Positions 12,287 through 20,054 of a stretch of DNA of 35,331 bases are shown in pieces (position 1 is the stretch's first letter; each line of letters starts with the position of its first letter). Source of the DNA: a virus. The stretch lies in IMG/VR virus record IMGVR_UViG_3300024263_000004, positions 1 through 35,331 of that record. The stretch is one strand, 5' to 3'. A program made the position numbers and the translations under genes. Under the pieces are notes generated by a model. It had not been told where the DNA came from and did not search any database. It saw nothing but the letters and a program-made list of their open reading frames with translations.

Positions 12287-12571
12287 ACCTGAGTCGAGGA
12301 GTGGGTGGGGCAAGGAATACTCAAGCGTAGTATCGTGTAGGCTCAAGTCAAAGACTGTGGGGTGAGGCAAACTTGCTGATTCTACTATGGCAATGATGCT
12401 ACTACAAGAGGCGTGGTGGAGAGACACCAGCCCCATATAGTTCTAGGGTGTTACAAAGGGACTCTAAGTTATAACTATAAGATACTGCGGGCTTTCATAT
12501 CTGCAATTATATAATCACCAAATAACACATTAAACCTATGTTAACTAAATACTAAACAATAAGGTAACTAT

Positions 12572-12910
12572 ATGCCATTCCAATCAGGTAATAAACTAGG
12601 TCAAGGTAGACCTAAGAAAGCCAAGGCTCAAGCTAAAGACTGGGCTGAGGCTCATCCTTATGCTGTAGCTGAACTAATGCAAGTCCTCTATGATGAGGGA
12701 ATAAGGGGAGATATAGATTCGGCTAAGTATGTCATAGATAGAATAAGGGGTAAGCCTAAGATTTCAGTGGACTCTAGGGTTAAGCACGAATTGGAGTTAA
12801 CCGCTGAGGACATATGGGCGATACGTCAGTTATCCGAGCGAGAAAACGAAGCATTTATTTCACAGACTTCGCCATTACAACTAGAAGGGGGTAAAGATGC
12901 CGCAGAATAA
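12572..12910 (+). CDS. Putative terminase small subunit (DUF5681-like N-terminus)
   Basis: A 112-aa protein opening MPFQSGNKLGQGRPKKAKAQ, the F.xGNKLGxGRPK motif seen at the start of many phage DUF5681-type and small-terminase proteins. It continues with helices and AKYVIDRIRGKPKISVDSRV, typical of the DNA-binding and oligomerisation parts of these proteins. Small terminases recognise the packaging site and guide the large subunit. It is the first gene of the rightward arm, ahead of terL, which fits. SD AAGG is modest. Good but not certain call; a general DNA-binding protein is the alternative. Confidence 0.6.
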   Translation: MPFQSGNKLGQGRPKKAKAQAKDWAEAHPYAVAELMQVLYDEGIRGDIDSAKYVIDRIRGKPKISVDSRVKHELELTAEDIWAIRQLSERENEAFISQTSPLQLEGGKDAAE

Positions 12911-13226
12911 GGAAGAGATAAGGGAACAAACTAAGCTACGAGTTCAGCGTTACAGGGACAAGCAAAGAAGCGTTACAAATAGCGGCGATAATGTAACGCA
13001 AAGCCCCGAAAGCGTTACAATCCATCACGATAATGTAACGGGGGATGTAACGCAATATCCAGCCATCGTCTATGCCCTAACCGACCCAGTGAAACGCAAG
13101 AAAATGGAGCAGGTATGTCAATCACTCAAGACACACAAGCAAGTTGAGAATGTCTATTATGGGTATCCTGGGTTAAGTGGTGTTCCCTTTGATGTTATTG
13201 GTGACTTACTAGATGCTACAGCTTGA
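12897..13226 (+). CDS. Basic-helix protein with V-T repeats
   Basis: A 109-aa protein. An N-terminal basic helix (REQTKLRVQRYRDKQRSVT) is followed by five Val-Thr dipeptides in SVT/NVT/DVT contexts, then a helical C-terminal domain. REKT..R.RYR.RQ..VT proteins are frequent in phages and mobile elements; their role is unknown. Within the gene the V-T codons alternate GTTACA and GTAACG so as to build two 28-bp palindromes (12971-13040). SD GGGGGTAAAG; it overlaps the previous gene. Possibly an autoregulator or packaging-site DNA-binding protein. Confidence 0.6.
   Translation: MPQNKEEIREQTKLRVQRYRDKQRSVTNSGDNVTQSPESVTIHHDNVTGDVTQYPAIVYALTDPVKRKKMEQVCQSLKTHKQVENVYYGYPGLSGVPFDVIGDLLDATA
12971..13052 (+). 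repeat. Tandem CGTTACA-N14-TGTAACG palindromes plus half-site
   Basis: Palindrome 1 is at 12971-12998 and palindrome 2 at 13013-13040. Each has CGTTACA and TGTAACG arms around a 14-bp spacer, and the units start exactly 42 bp apart (about four helical turns). A third TGTAACG half-site follows at 13046-13052. They lie inside a coding region near the terminase genes. Likely protein-binding sites. Confidence 0.75.
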
Positions 13227-13251
13227 CAATAACTGACATAATGATTATAGT
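13223..13251 (+). promoter_or_regulatory. Strong sigma-70 promoter for the packaging/structural operon
   Basis: TTGACA (13223-13228, perfect -35), 17-bp spacer, TATAGT (13246-13251, five of six -10 positions). Start expected near 13258. It lies just after the V-T repeat gene and would drive the small membrane protein, the zinc protein, the large terminase and the portal genes. Confidence 0.75.
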
Positions 13252-13422
13252 GCGAACCAAGAGATACGAATTAGACAGGAGGTTGTATGGCATTTGGTGA
13301 TGGCAGGATAGGTAAGGCAGTAGGCAGCATTGTCGCTAGTGTCCTGATAATACTGATGAAGCTAATAATTGTGTTGGCTTGCCTAAAATACCTGCTTTGT
13401 GCGAACCAATAGATACAAGCTA
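13250..13422 (+). repeat. Imperfect direct repeats flanking a small gene
   Basis: GTGCGAACCAAGAGATACGA at 13250-13269 and GTGCGAACCAATAGATACAA at 13399-13418 match at 18 of 20 positions, 149 bp apart. The first overlaps the promoter -10 and start site. The second contains the stop codon of the 41-aa gene. The pair suggests duplication, or insertion of the intervening segment. Confidence 0.65.
13287..13412 (+). CDS. Small membrane protein (41 aa)
   Basis: A 41-codon ORF after AGGAGG (four bases from the ATG). A short polar, basic start (MAFGDGRIGKAVGS) leads into one hydrophobic helix at about residues 15-32 (IVASVLIILMKLIIVLACL) and the end KYLLCANQ. It lies immediately downstream of the strong promoter and between two direct repeats, so it should be the first protein made from that promoter. 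A holin or holin-like role is possible given single-pass topology, but nothing proves it. Confidence 0.55.
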   Translation: MAFGDGRIGKAVGSIVASVLIILMKLIIVLACLKYLLCANQ

Positions 13423-13467
13423 AGGTTATTGAGTAATGAGGCATCGGGTGTGCGTAAGATAAGATGA

Positions 13468-13488
13468 ACGCGCGTGTGCGTGCGCGCG
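13468..13488. other. 21-nt alternating purine/pyrimidine (Z-DNA-prone) tract
   Basis: An unbroken purine-pyrimidine alternation of mostly CG and TG steps, with CGCGCG arms (13469-13474 and 13483-13488) around an 8-nt loop. It is strikingly GC-rich against its surroundings and lies in a gap of about 190 bp before the gene at 13602, near the terminase genes. Candidate packaging or supercoil-sensitive site. Confidence 0.7.
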
Positions 13489-13601
13489 AGGGTGTGTGCG
13501 GAAGTGGGATGGGCTGGTCGGATGGGCGAATGGGATATTGTTAAGTGAAAGTGAATTATTTACCTATTTTAACCCTATTATATTATGTAAAGGGAGTAAT
13601 A

Positions 13602-13745
13602 ATGACTAAGCAAGAAGAGAAAGGGTGGTGTCCTCAGCATGGTTATCCCGAACCTTGTGCTAAGTGTAATGGTATGACTAAGGCTGAGTGGGATAAATTC
13701 TTTGAGAGCCTTGCGAAAGCAGTAGAGCCATTGATTAAGGAATAA
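13602..13745 (+). CDS. Mini zinc-binding protein (47 aa)
   Basis: A 47-aa protein (MTKQEEKGWCPQHGYPEPCA then KCNGMTKAEW). CPQH and CAKC give four plausible zinc ligands. The ATG at 13602 is chosen for its SD (AAAGGGAGTAATA); an upstream in-frame ATG at 13545 lacks one. Its TAA overlaps the terL ATG (TAATG), so the two are coupled. Role unknown; small coupled genes before terL sometimes encode terminase partners. Confidence 0.6.
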   Translation: MTKQEEKGWCPQHGYPEPCAKCNGMTKAEWDKFFESLAKAVEPLIKE

Positions 13746-15376
13746 TGACAAAAGAAGAACTAGATAGAGAGATTATACTCTGTGCGTTCAAGCCCTCTAG
13801 TGAACTGACATCTAAGGAGAAGACGGCTTGGGCGATGGAGCAGGAGTATTGTTCTCGGTCTTTTTTAAGGCTTTTGAGGTGGGCGAAGATAGTTGAACCC
13901 CCTACTCAAACGAACCTTGGGGGTGTTATAGATTTTGAGTTATGGGAGCACTTACAAAAGTTTATCAGATTACTATTAAGTAAACGGTTGATTAGCTTAT
14001 TAAAATCTCGTCAGATAGGGGCTTCGTGGACAATAGCGGTATATGTTTTATGGCACGCTCTCTTTCATACTGGTTCTACATGGATGTTGTTCTCAAAGGG
14101 AGAGGGGGAGGCTATGGAGCTTCTGTCTAAGTGTTACAAGGCATATAATCAACTACCTCAATTTTTGAAGTTTCCATTGAAGCCTGATAGTGCCACGGAG
14201 ATGGGTATTCCTAAAATGAACAGTAGTATTAAAGCACTGGCGGCTACTGAGACAGCGGGAATATCGTTCACCGCTTCGGGTGTGGTTTGTGATGAACACG
14301 AAGAACATCCCTATGCTGACCAAAACTACTTGTCGGCTAAACCCACCATAGATGCTGGCGGTCAGTTTATCAGCATTTTCACGGTAAACAAATTAAAACC
14401 CGACACACTAGCCAAGTCCATATTTAGAGGGGCAGTTGATAAAGTAAATGGCTTTACTCCCTTGTTTTTTCCTTATGATGTTCGTATGGGGCGGGATAGA
14501 GAATGGTATGATGAAACGAAGCGGAACATTCCAGTTAGAGACTTAGCCAAACTCACCCCTGACCTTTATATGGAGCAGAACTATCCCCGCTCCATTGAAG
14601 AGGCATTAAGGGCTACTCAAACAGTCTCGGCATTTGACCTGAAAGTTCTTGATGAGATGGCAGAGGATACGAGAGGCTCTATTAAAATTGATGATATGAA
14701 CATAGACCCCTTGAAAGTTCATATTTACCAGAAGTTTCATATTGGCGAATATTACATTGCTTCCTCAGACACCTCACACGGCATTGGGAAGGATTTTAAT
14801 GTTACTGTTGTTATGAATGTTAAGACTGGTGCTGTTGTAGCTGATATTATGGACAATACTATCTCGCCAGAGGAACTAGCCCTCCATAGCGTTAAATTAT
14901 TAAAATTATATAGAAACCCACTCTGGTTTATAGAGGACAATGATTGGGGTAGGGTAACTATCACTACCGCCCAAAATCTAGGATATAAGAACTTCGGATA
15001 TAGAGATGCCAATAAAACGAAAATTGGCTGGCATACTGAAGAGAGGTCAAGGTTTGATTTATTCGGTGGTTTAATACCCGCAATTAATAATCGGCAAATA
15101 ACAATCTTCAATAGTTCTGGTCTGAAGCAGTTTTATGATATAATAAGGAATATAGAGAAGAATGGTCGCATTGAAGCAATGGGGGCAAGGCACGATGATT
15201 ACCCCGTTGCCGTTGGTATTGCTTGGGCAAAGAAAGACGAAGTCCACACAGAGATGTTTACCAGCAAGCCAATAGAAACACTAACATTCAAAGGCACAGA
15301 CAAAGCTATATCTGGTTGGATAACTGGGGATAATCCTATTGTTAAAGGGAGGGGTGATGATATTACTTACCGATGA
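13745..15376 (+). CDS. terL: Terminase large subunit (ATPase-nuclease)
   Basis: 543 aa. The N-terminal ATPase has the terminase-type Walker A KSRQIGASW (about 87-95; the R-Q-x-G-x-S variant) and Walker B GVVCDEHE (D183, E184). The C-terminal RNase H-like nuclease has its acidic residues in SDTSHGIGKD (D342), FIEDNDWG (E397) and RHDDYPVAVGIAW (about D484/D485). This motor pumps DNA into the prohead and cuts it from the concatemer. Length is normal. Coupled to the zinc protein upstream; the portal gene is three genes downstream, the usual packaging order. Confidence 0.95.
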   Translation: MTKEELDREIILCAFKPSSELTSKEKTAWAMEQEYCSRSFLRLLRWAKIVEPPTQTNLGGVIDFELWEHLQKFIRLLLSKRLISLLKSRQIGASWTIAVYVLWHALFHTGSTWMLFSKGEGEAMELLSKCYKAYNQLPQFLKFPLKPDSATEMGIPKMNSSIKALAATETAGISFTASGVVCDEHEEHPYADQNYLSAKPTIDAGGQFISIFTVNKLKPDTLAKSIFRGAVDKVNGFTPLFFPYDVRMGRDREWYDETKRNIPVRDLAKLTPDLYMEQNYPRSIEEALRATQTVSAFDLKVLDEMAEDTRGSIKIDDMNIDPLKVHIYQKFHIGEYYIASSDTSHGIGKDFNVTVVMNVKTGAVVADIMDNTISPEELALHSVKLLKLYRNPLWFIEDNDWGRVTITTAQNLGYKNFGYRDANKTKIGWHTEERSRFDLFGGLIPAINNRQITIFNSSGLKQFYDIIRNIEKNGRIEAMGARHDDYPVAVGIAWAKKDEVHTEMFTSKPIETLTFKGTDKAISGWITGDNPIVKGRGDDITYR

Positions 15377-15605
15377 AGAGATACTGAAAGCGTTAGCATT
15401 CAGAAAGGCTGGTATGTTGATAGGGCAGGCAATGGGCGATACGGAAGAGGATAAGCCATTGTATCAAGCAAGGTATCTAATCAAAGCCCAGTTAAAGAAG
15501 GTGGATGACGAATTAGCACCATTGGACAGTAATCTTATAAGTAGCTCTGATTTGAGAACTAGTATTAGAAAGCTACGGCAAGCCCTATTAGAAGAGGTGA
15601 AATGA
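15357..15605 (+). CDS. Hypothetical protein, paralogue of the 3312-3584 gene
   Basis: An 82-aa protein starting MILLTDEEILKALAFRKAGM after GGGAGGGGTG. Its N-terminal half and last eight residues are nearly identical to the minus-strand gene at 3312-3584, with long identical DNA stretches. The centre (PLDSNLISSSDLRTSIRKLR) is unrelated and lacks the Cys/His residues of the other copy. It overlaps the end of terL by 20 bases. Helical; function unknown. Confidence 0.75.
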   Translation: MILLTDEEILKALAFRKAGMLIGQAMGDTEEDKPLYQARYLIKAQLKKVDDELAPLDSNLISSSDLRTSIRKLRQALLEEVK

Positions 15606-15982
15606 TGGCAGGGCAAGAAATAGTTACAGCTGACATGGAGAAGGCGACAATTTCGGGAATTTATTCCAGTATCACAATTTGCGGTAATGACCACAAGTCT
15701 AAGGATTGGGTAAATCTAATGCGAAGGGCGAAGCGGAATGAATATAGTCTACTCAAGCAAGTGTTGGTGGATGCTATAAAGGGACAGATAAGAGAAGGGG
15801 GAATATTGCGAAGGAATTATGATGCGGTGTTGGGGATAAGGTTAAAGGATTGTGGGGGCGAGGCGAGTTATAAGACTTGGGATGATATACCCAATGAGAG
15901 TGTTCCCTGCCCTTGTGGCAACCCAAACCATTGGCTTATTAGGTATGAAGATTTAAGAATTGATAGAGGAGGGCTAGGATGA
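15602..15982 (+). CDS. Hypothetical protein (126 aa)
   Basis: A 126-aa protein coupled to its neighbours by ATGA overlaps at both ends. A helical, basic middle (VNLMRRAKRNEYSLLKQVLV) is followed by a C-terminal CPCGNPNHW cluster that may bind metal. Lying between terL and the portal gene, it is probably a head-assembly or packaging accessory, but no family is recognised. Confidence 0.6.
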   Translation: MMAGQEIVTADMEKATISGIYSSITICGNDHKSKDWVNLMRRAKRNEYSLLKQVLVDAIKGQIREGGILRRNYDAVLGIRLKDCGGEASYKTWDDIPNESVPCPCGNPNHWLIRYEDLRIDRGGLG

Positions 15983-17787
15983 GAAAGGGTAGGCCAAGTG
16001 TAGAAGATATTAAAACACTAATTACATCCTGCGATAAGACTTATAGCGAACTTGGGAATAAATATGAGAAGGATGAAAAGTTTTACGAATTGGAGTTTAA
16101 GGAAGACCTGAATATTCCCAAGGAATTTGCCAGTGAGGGAATAGTCCTACCAACGGCAAGGGATATGGTTGATACCTTTGTTGACCACATAGATATTGGG
16201 AACGCTAGGGTTTTCGTCAACCGCAAGGGAACAAGCAACATCTCCTTTGAAGAAGCTGAGATGATGCGTAAGTTTTACCTTGGCTTAATACATCGAACCA
16301 ATGTTGAGTCTGATATATCACCTTGGAGAGTAGGGGCTAAACATTACGCTGCACACGGATTAGCTGTATTTAAGACTGTCTGGGATGCTGATAGGTGGAT
16401 TGATAAGCCACCTCAAAATGATGGAGAAAGCGATGAAGGCTATGCTACAAGAATTGACAAATGGCGTTCTGAGACACACCTGTCCATTCCCATTGTTATC
16501 CAAGCAATAAACCCTGCCAACATAATGCCTGACCCTGGCTATGGTGGTAGGTTGTATATGATTGAGAAACACAAGAAGCTAAGATTTGAAGCTAATAAGT
16601 TGTGGCCTCATTGGAGCAACCCCGAGAATAAAGAGATTGACAAGGAAGTTGAATATATTTCCTATTGGGATAAGGATTTCCGCTGCGATTTAGTTGATGG
16701 CGACCCTGTTTTGAGAGTTAAGGGTGGAGTTATTAATCACAATTATGGCTTTATTCCTTATGTCCTTATTGAGTCAGGATTAGGAAATCTAGCCAAAGAT
16801 GCTGCCCCTGAGAAAAGGTATGTTGGCATTCTCAGGTATATGATGGATTTACTCATTGCCGAATCAAGAGATTTCTCCATATCGGATATTGTCTTGGCGA
16901 AAACGGCTTGGCCGTGGTTTACATTAGAAGGTGAGGGGGCTGAGAATGTTAAGGGAATTAGCCAAAGATTTGGCACAGTGAATAAATTACCCGCAGGGGT
17001 TAAAATTGTTCCCCAACTATCACAGACACCCCCAGATGCATTGAGGGATCATCTATACCGAACATCTGACTATATTGCTGCTCACGCTGCACCTCGCTCT
17101 GTAAGAGGACTATCTGAGGTTGGTGTTCGCTCTGGGGCTGATAGAAGGTTAGTAATCGCCGAGGCAGCTGCTAGGTATCAATATAGTAAAGATGCCTTTA
17201 AGAATGGGGCATCCAAGGTTCTGACTAATTGTGCTCAATTATTGAAGAATGTAATACCTGGGGATATTAGGGTTTGGACTAAAACGCCTACCGATGAGTT
17301 TGATATAGAAATCAAGAAAGACAAAATGAAAGAGCCCTTTACCTGTTATGTGGAGTTTGCCCCGATTTCAGAGGAGGATGAGTATAGAAGGCACGATGAT
17401 TTAGAGAGGTTGGTTACCAGCACAATAGTAACTAAGAATTGGGCAAGAACACAGATGTCCAATGTTGACCCGATAGCAATGGAAGTAGAGGAAGAGAAGC
17501 AAAAGTTAAATGATGACCCTAACATACAAGCCCTTATCTCTCAGTATGTTGGTGGTAAATTGGCTGAGGCAATCTCTAAAAGAGGTGGTGCTGAGGCTAT
17601 TGCTGCTGGGGGTGTGCCTCCTCCACCGATGGCTGGGCAACCAGGGCAAGCAGGACGGCGGTTAGTGTCACCTGTTCCCGAAAGGGCAACCCCAGGTTCT
17701 GCTGGGGCAATGCAAAACCAATTAAAGGGCCTCAGGAGACCACGCCCTACAACTCAACAAGGAATGGGTGGAGGCGGGCAGAGATGA
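15979..17787 (+). CDS. Portal protein
   Basis: A 602-aa protein in the standard slot after terL. It has the look of a portal: helical N-terminus, a wing region with NPANIMPDPGYGG and VINHNYGFIPYVLIESGLGN, a long helical stem/crown part, and a Pro/Gly/Gln-rich C-terminal tail (PPPPMAGQPGQAG, QGMGGGGQR) that is likely disordered. Portals form the dodecameric ring through which DNA enters and where the tail attaches. No single residue signature is decisive; length, position and the NYGxxPxV segment support the call. SD GAGGAGGGCTAGG. Confidence 0.8.
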   Translation: MRKGRPSVEDIKTLITSCDKTYSELGNKYEKDEKFYELEFKEDLNIPKEFASEGIVLPTARDMVDTFVDHIDIGNARVFVNRKGTSNISFEEAEMMRKFYLGLIHRTNVESDISPWRVGAKHYAAHGLAVFKTVWDADRWIDKPPQNDGESDEGYATRIDKWRSETHLSIPIVIQAINPANIMPDPGYGGRLYMIEKHKKLRFEANKLWPHWSNPENKEIDKEVEYISYWDKDFRCDLVDGDPVLRVKGGVINHNYGFIPYVLIESGLGNLAKDAAPEKRYVGILRYMMDLLIAESRDFSISDIVLAKTAWPWFTLEGEGAENVKGISQRFGTVNKLPAGVKIVPQLSQTPPDALRDHLYRTSDYIAAHAAPRSVRGLSEVGVRSGADRRLVIAEAAARYQYSKDAFKNGASKVLTNCAQLLKNVIPGDIRVWTKTPTDEFDIEIKKDKMKEPFTCYVEFAPISEEDEYRRHDDLERLVTSTIVTKNWARTQMSNVDPIAMEVEEEKQKLNDDPNIQALISQYVGGKLAEAISKRGGAEAIAAGGVPPPPMAGQPGQAGRRLVSPVPERATPGSAGAMQNQLKGLRRPRPTTQQGMGGGGQR

Positions 17788-18053
17788 AGAAAACACCATT
17801 TACAAACGCGATTGAAGAAGTGGTAGAACTTAAACTTAAAGCTGCCGATGAGTATATTGATGAAGTCGTAGAGCAAATAGGTGATGTCGGCTCACCAGAG
17901 AAGTTAATAGGTAAAAGGTATGAAGAGTGGACACCGCAAGACTTACAGATGCTATCACAGATTTATGGGATGGAAGAACCCAGCCCCTTAAGCGAACTAA
18001 TTTTTAGAAAATCTTATAAGGAGGTTAAGGAGATGGAGGCTACTGAACTTTAA
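17784..18053 (+). CDS. Small acidic hypothetical protein (89 aa)
   Basis: An 89-aa acidic helical protein (EEVVELKLKAADEYIDEVVE ... SYKEVKEMEATEL), coupled to the portal gene (ATGA) and to the HNH gene after it (TAATG). Probably a head-assembly accessory because of its place. Nothing in the sequence identifies it. Confidence 0.6.
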   Translation: MKKTPFTNAIEEVVELKLKAADEYIDEVVEQIGDVGSPEKLIGKRYEEWTPQDLQMLSQIYGMEEPSPLSELIFRKSYKEVKEMEATEL

Positions 18054-18586
18054 TGCCTATACTGGGTGAGGTAAAAAGAGGATTTGAGGTAAACAAACTT
18101 AGCCAATACCATCAGAGGTTTGCTTGGTCTGCTTGTGAAGATTGTGGCAAAGAACGCTGGGTTTCTGTTAAAGCCAAAAACAATGAGCCAATTCATCCTC
18201 TATGTCCTTCCTGTGCGAGCCATTATAAAAACTTGGGGATAGTTGGTGAACAAGCACCTAATTGGAAGGGGGGAACTTTTAAAGTTCCTTCTGGGTATGT
18301 TTTTGTATATATGAAAAATAATACCGAGTTTTCATGTATGGCTAATTCAAGTGGATATACACAGGAACATAGATTGGTTATGGCTCAACATTTAGGAAGA
18401 CCCCTTTTAAGTTCAGAGATTGTCCACCACATCAACGGTAAAAGGGATGACAACAGAATAGAGAATTTAAAGTTACTTGCTTCTTCTAAAAAACATTTCA
18501 TTGCTGTTTTAGAGGAAAACAAACAATTAAGAGAAAGGATTACAGAGTTAGAAAAAGAGGTTAAAGACCTTGAGGAGAGTGAATAA
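18053..18586 (+). CDS. HNH homing endonuclease 1
   Basis: A 177-aa protein. An N-terminal zinc ribbon (CEDCGKERW ... CPSC, about residues 27-58) precedes an HNH_3-type core (EHRLVMAQHLGRPLLSSEIV followed by HHINGKRDDNRIENLKLL, about 105-145). A C-terminal coiled coil (EENKQLRERITELEKEVKDL) ends it. Free-standing homing endonucleases of this type cut DNA lacking their gene and spread by repair. It sits between two virion genes and is a clear relative of the HNH at 19524-20033. TAATG coupling at both ends shows neat insertion into the operon. Confidence 0.85.
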   Translation: MPILGEVKRGFEVNKLSQYHQRFAWSACEDCGKERWVSVKAKNNEPIHPLCPSCASHYKNLGIVGEQAPNWKGGTFKVPSGYVFVYMKNNTEFSCMANSSGYTQEHRLVMAQHLGRPLLSSEIVHHINGKRDDNRIENLKLLASSKKHFIAVLEENKQLRERITELEKEVKDLEESE

Positions 18587-19521
18587 TGCCGATGGGAACA
18601 TATCAACCGACACCCGAAGAATTAAGACAATGGGAGACGGAAATTAAACCACAAATAGAAGAACGTGTGGCTGGTGGGGCAATGACTCGCCCACAATTAG
18701 AGACTGCTGCTGCGGGTGGTAGTGCTATTGCCCAAGCTGCACTAAAGGCTGGAACTCCAACAGCACCCGTGGGTCCTGAGGCTGGAATAATGGATGTGCC
18801 TCCCCCATCAGACCAATGGCCTGAAGGCTACTATCCTGTTTATGACCCTGCTGCTAATTTTGGACTTGGTGGATATGTTTGGTCGGTATCCCCAGATTAT
18901 ATTTATGGTCCCACGCCAGAAGAGGAATTGCCTGCAGGGATTTATCCCTCACTTGCGGATATACCAGCAGAGTTACTAGAGGGGAACGATGTCAATTGGA
19001 GTAATCAATACGGTGGCTATTTCCTTTTACCTAAAGGGATTTCAGATACAGAGATGTCAGAATGGGAGAAGGAACAAATAGATATACAGCAAGAGCAACT
19101 ACACCTAACCGAACAGGCACAAGCTTGGCAGCAAACCTATCAACAGCAACAGTTAGATGTACAACAACAACAGTATTTATCACAATTAGCTGCCCAGCCT
19201 CGTAGTTGGCTACAATATGCGGGTGCTACTGGTGAAACCCCCGCTGTTCAACCTTGGATGTTACCCCTGATGCCTCAACAGTATGCGGGGTTAGGAGCGG
19301 GTGAAGCAATCCCAGGATATGGTGCAGAATCTATGACTGGAATGCCAGAACTGACCAGACCATCTAGGCAATATCAGGCTCGCTTATCACCTTCGCAATT
19401 ACAACAATATGAGGGTTATCGCCAAGCACGAACGGGGGAGAGACCTGAAGATATTCAATGGCGATTATGGCAGGGGGCACCCCCTGGAGGTGGGTATCAA
19501 GGGCTTAGGCGGGCAAGGTAA
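18586..19521 (+). CDS. Gln-rich putative virion protein (311 aa)
   Basis: A 311-aa protein rich in Gln, Pro, Tyr and Gly, including a helical Gln-rich stretch (QQEQLHLTEQAQAWQQTYQQ and more) at about 166-200 and a Gly/Tyr/Pro-rich C-terminus. It lacks catalytic motifs. Flanked by two homing endonucleases and followed by the giant 1118-aa protein, it is probably a minor virion or internal head protein. Low-complexity composition makes homology inference unsafe. Confidence 0.55.
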   Translation: MPMGTYQPTPEELRQWETEIKPQIEERVAGGAMTRPQLETAAAGGSAIAQAALKAGTPTAPVGPEAGIMDVPPPSDQWPEGYYPVYDPAANFGLGGYVWSVSPDYIYGPTPEEELPAGIYPSLADIPAELLEGNDVNWSNQYGGYFLLPKGISDTEMSEWEKEQIDIQQEQLHLTEQAQAWQQTYQQQQLDVQQQQYLSQLAAQPRSWLQYAGATGETPAVQPWMLPLMPQQYAGLGAGEAIPGYGAESMTGMPELTRPSRQYQARLSPSQLQQYEGYRQARTGERPEDIQWRLWQGAPPGGGYQGLRRAR

Positions 19522-19523
19522 TT

Positions 19524-20033
19524 ATGCCACAATTGGGTAATATCGCAGTTGCCAGAGATATAGGTTATAAAACTGGGAATGGCAAATCTAAATTTATTTG
19601 GTCTGCTTGTGTGGATTGCGGTAAGGAGAGATGGGTTTTACTTTCCCATAAAAAGCCCACAACGTTGAGGTGCCAAATTTGTTCAAGGAAACTAGGTTCT
19701 CGCCCGCAAGGGGGCAGAAGGGAAACAAAAAAAGGCTACATAGACATAAAAGTTCATCCTGATGATTTTTACTTTGCCATGGCCTGTAGGGGTTATGTTC
19801 CTGAACATCGCCTTGTAATGGCAAGGAATTTGGGGAGATGCCTCCATCCTTGGGAGATAATCCATCACAGGAATGGTGATAAGACAGATAATAGATTAGA
19901 GAACCTACAATTGACATTAGCTCCAAACCATAATCAAATTACCATAATGGAACAACGGATAAAATTATTAGAGGGTCGGGTAACTTTGCTTGAGGCTGAG
20001 AATGCCTTATTAAAAATATACAGGGGTTTATAA
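19524..20033 (+). CDS. HNH homing endonuclease 2
   Basis: A 169-aa protein with the same architecture as the HNH at 18053-18586: N-terminal zinc ribbon (WSACVDCGKERW ... CQIC), HNH core (PEHRLVMARNLGRCLHPWEI then IHHRNGDKTDNRLENLQL) and C-terminal coiled coil (MEQRIKLLEGRVTLLEAENA). The paralogues flank the Gln-rich virion gene. The first shared block, WSACxDCGKERW, is nearly identical, so they arose from one ancestor. Predicted to act as a site-specific mobile nuclease. Confidence 0.85.
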   Translation: MPQLGNIAVARDIGYKTGNGKSKFIWSACVDCGKERWVLLSHKKPTTLRCQICSRKLGSRPQGGRRETKKGYIDIKVHPDDFYFAMACRGYVPEHRLVMARNLGRCLHPWEIIHHRNGDKTDNRLENLQLTLAPNHNQITIMEQRIKLLEGRVTLLEAENALLKIYRGL

Positions 20034-20054
20034 TATCCACGCTAAAGGTGATTA

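Larger units (their letters stand above)
11676..12571. other. Divergent control region without confident genes
   Basis: About 900 bp between the leftward and rightward arms. No ORF has both a good SD and protein-like composition. It contains a candidate leftward promoter (11853-11880), an extended -10 rightward promoter (12109-12117) and two related hairpin elements (12134-12178 and 12243-12286). An imperfect direct repeat (TTACAAAGGACTC-like) occurs at 12021 and 12451. The long rightward leader suggests RNA-level control of late genes. Confidence 0.7.

Noticed and set aside
12254-12436. 60-aa minus-strand ORF in the control region
   Set aside because: No SD, unusual composition, and it overlaps the second hairpin antisense.
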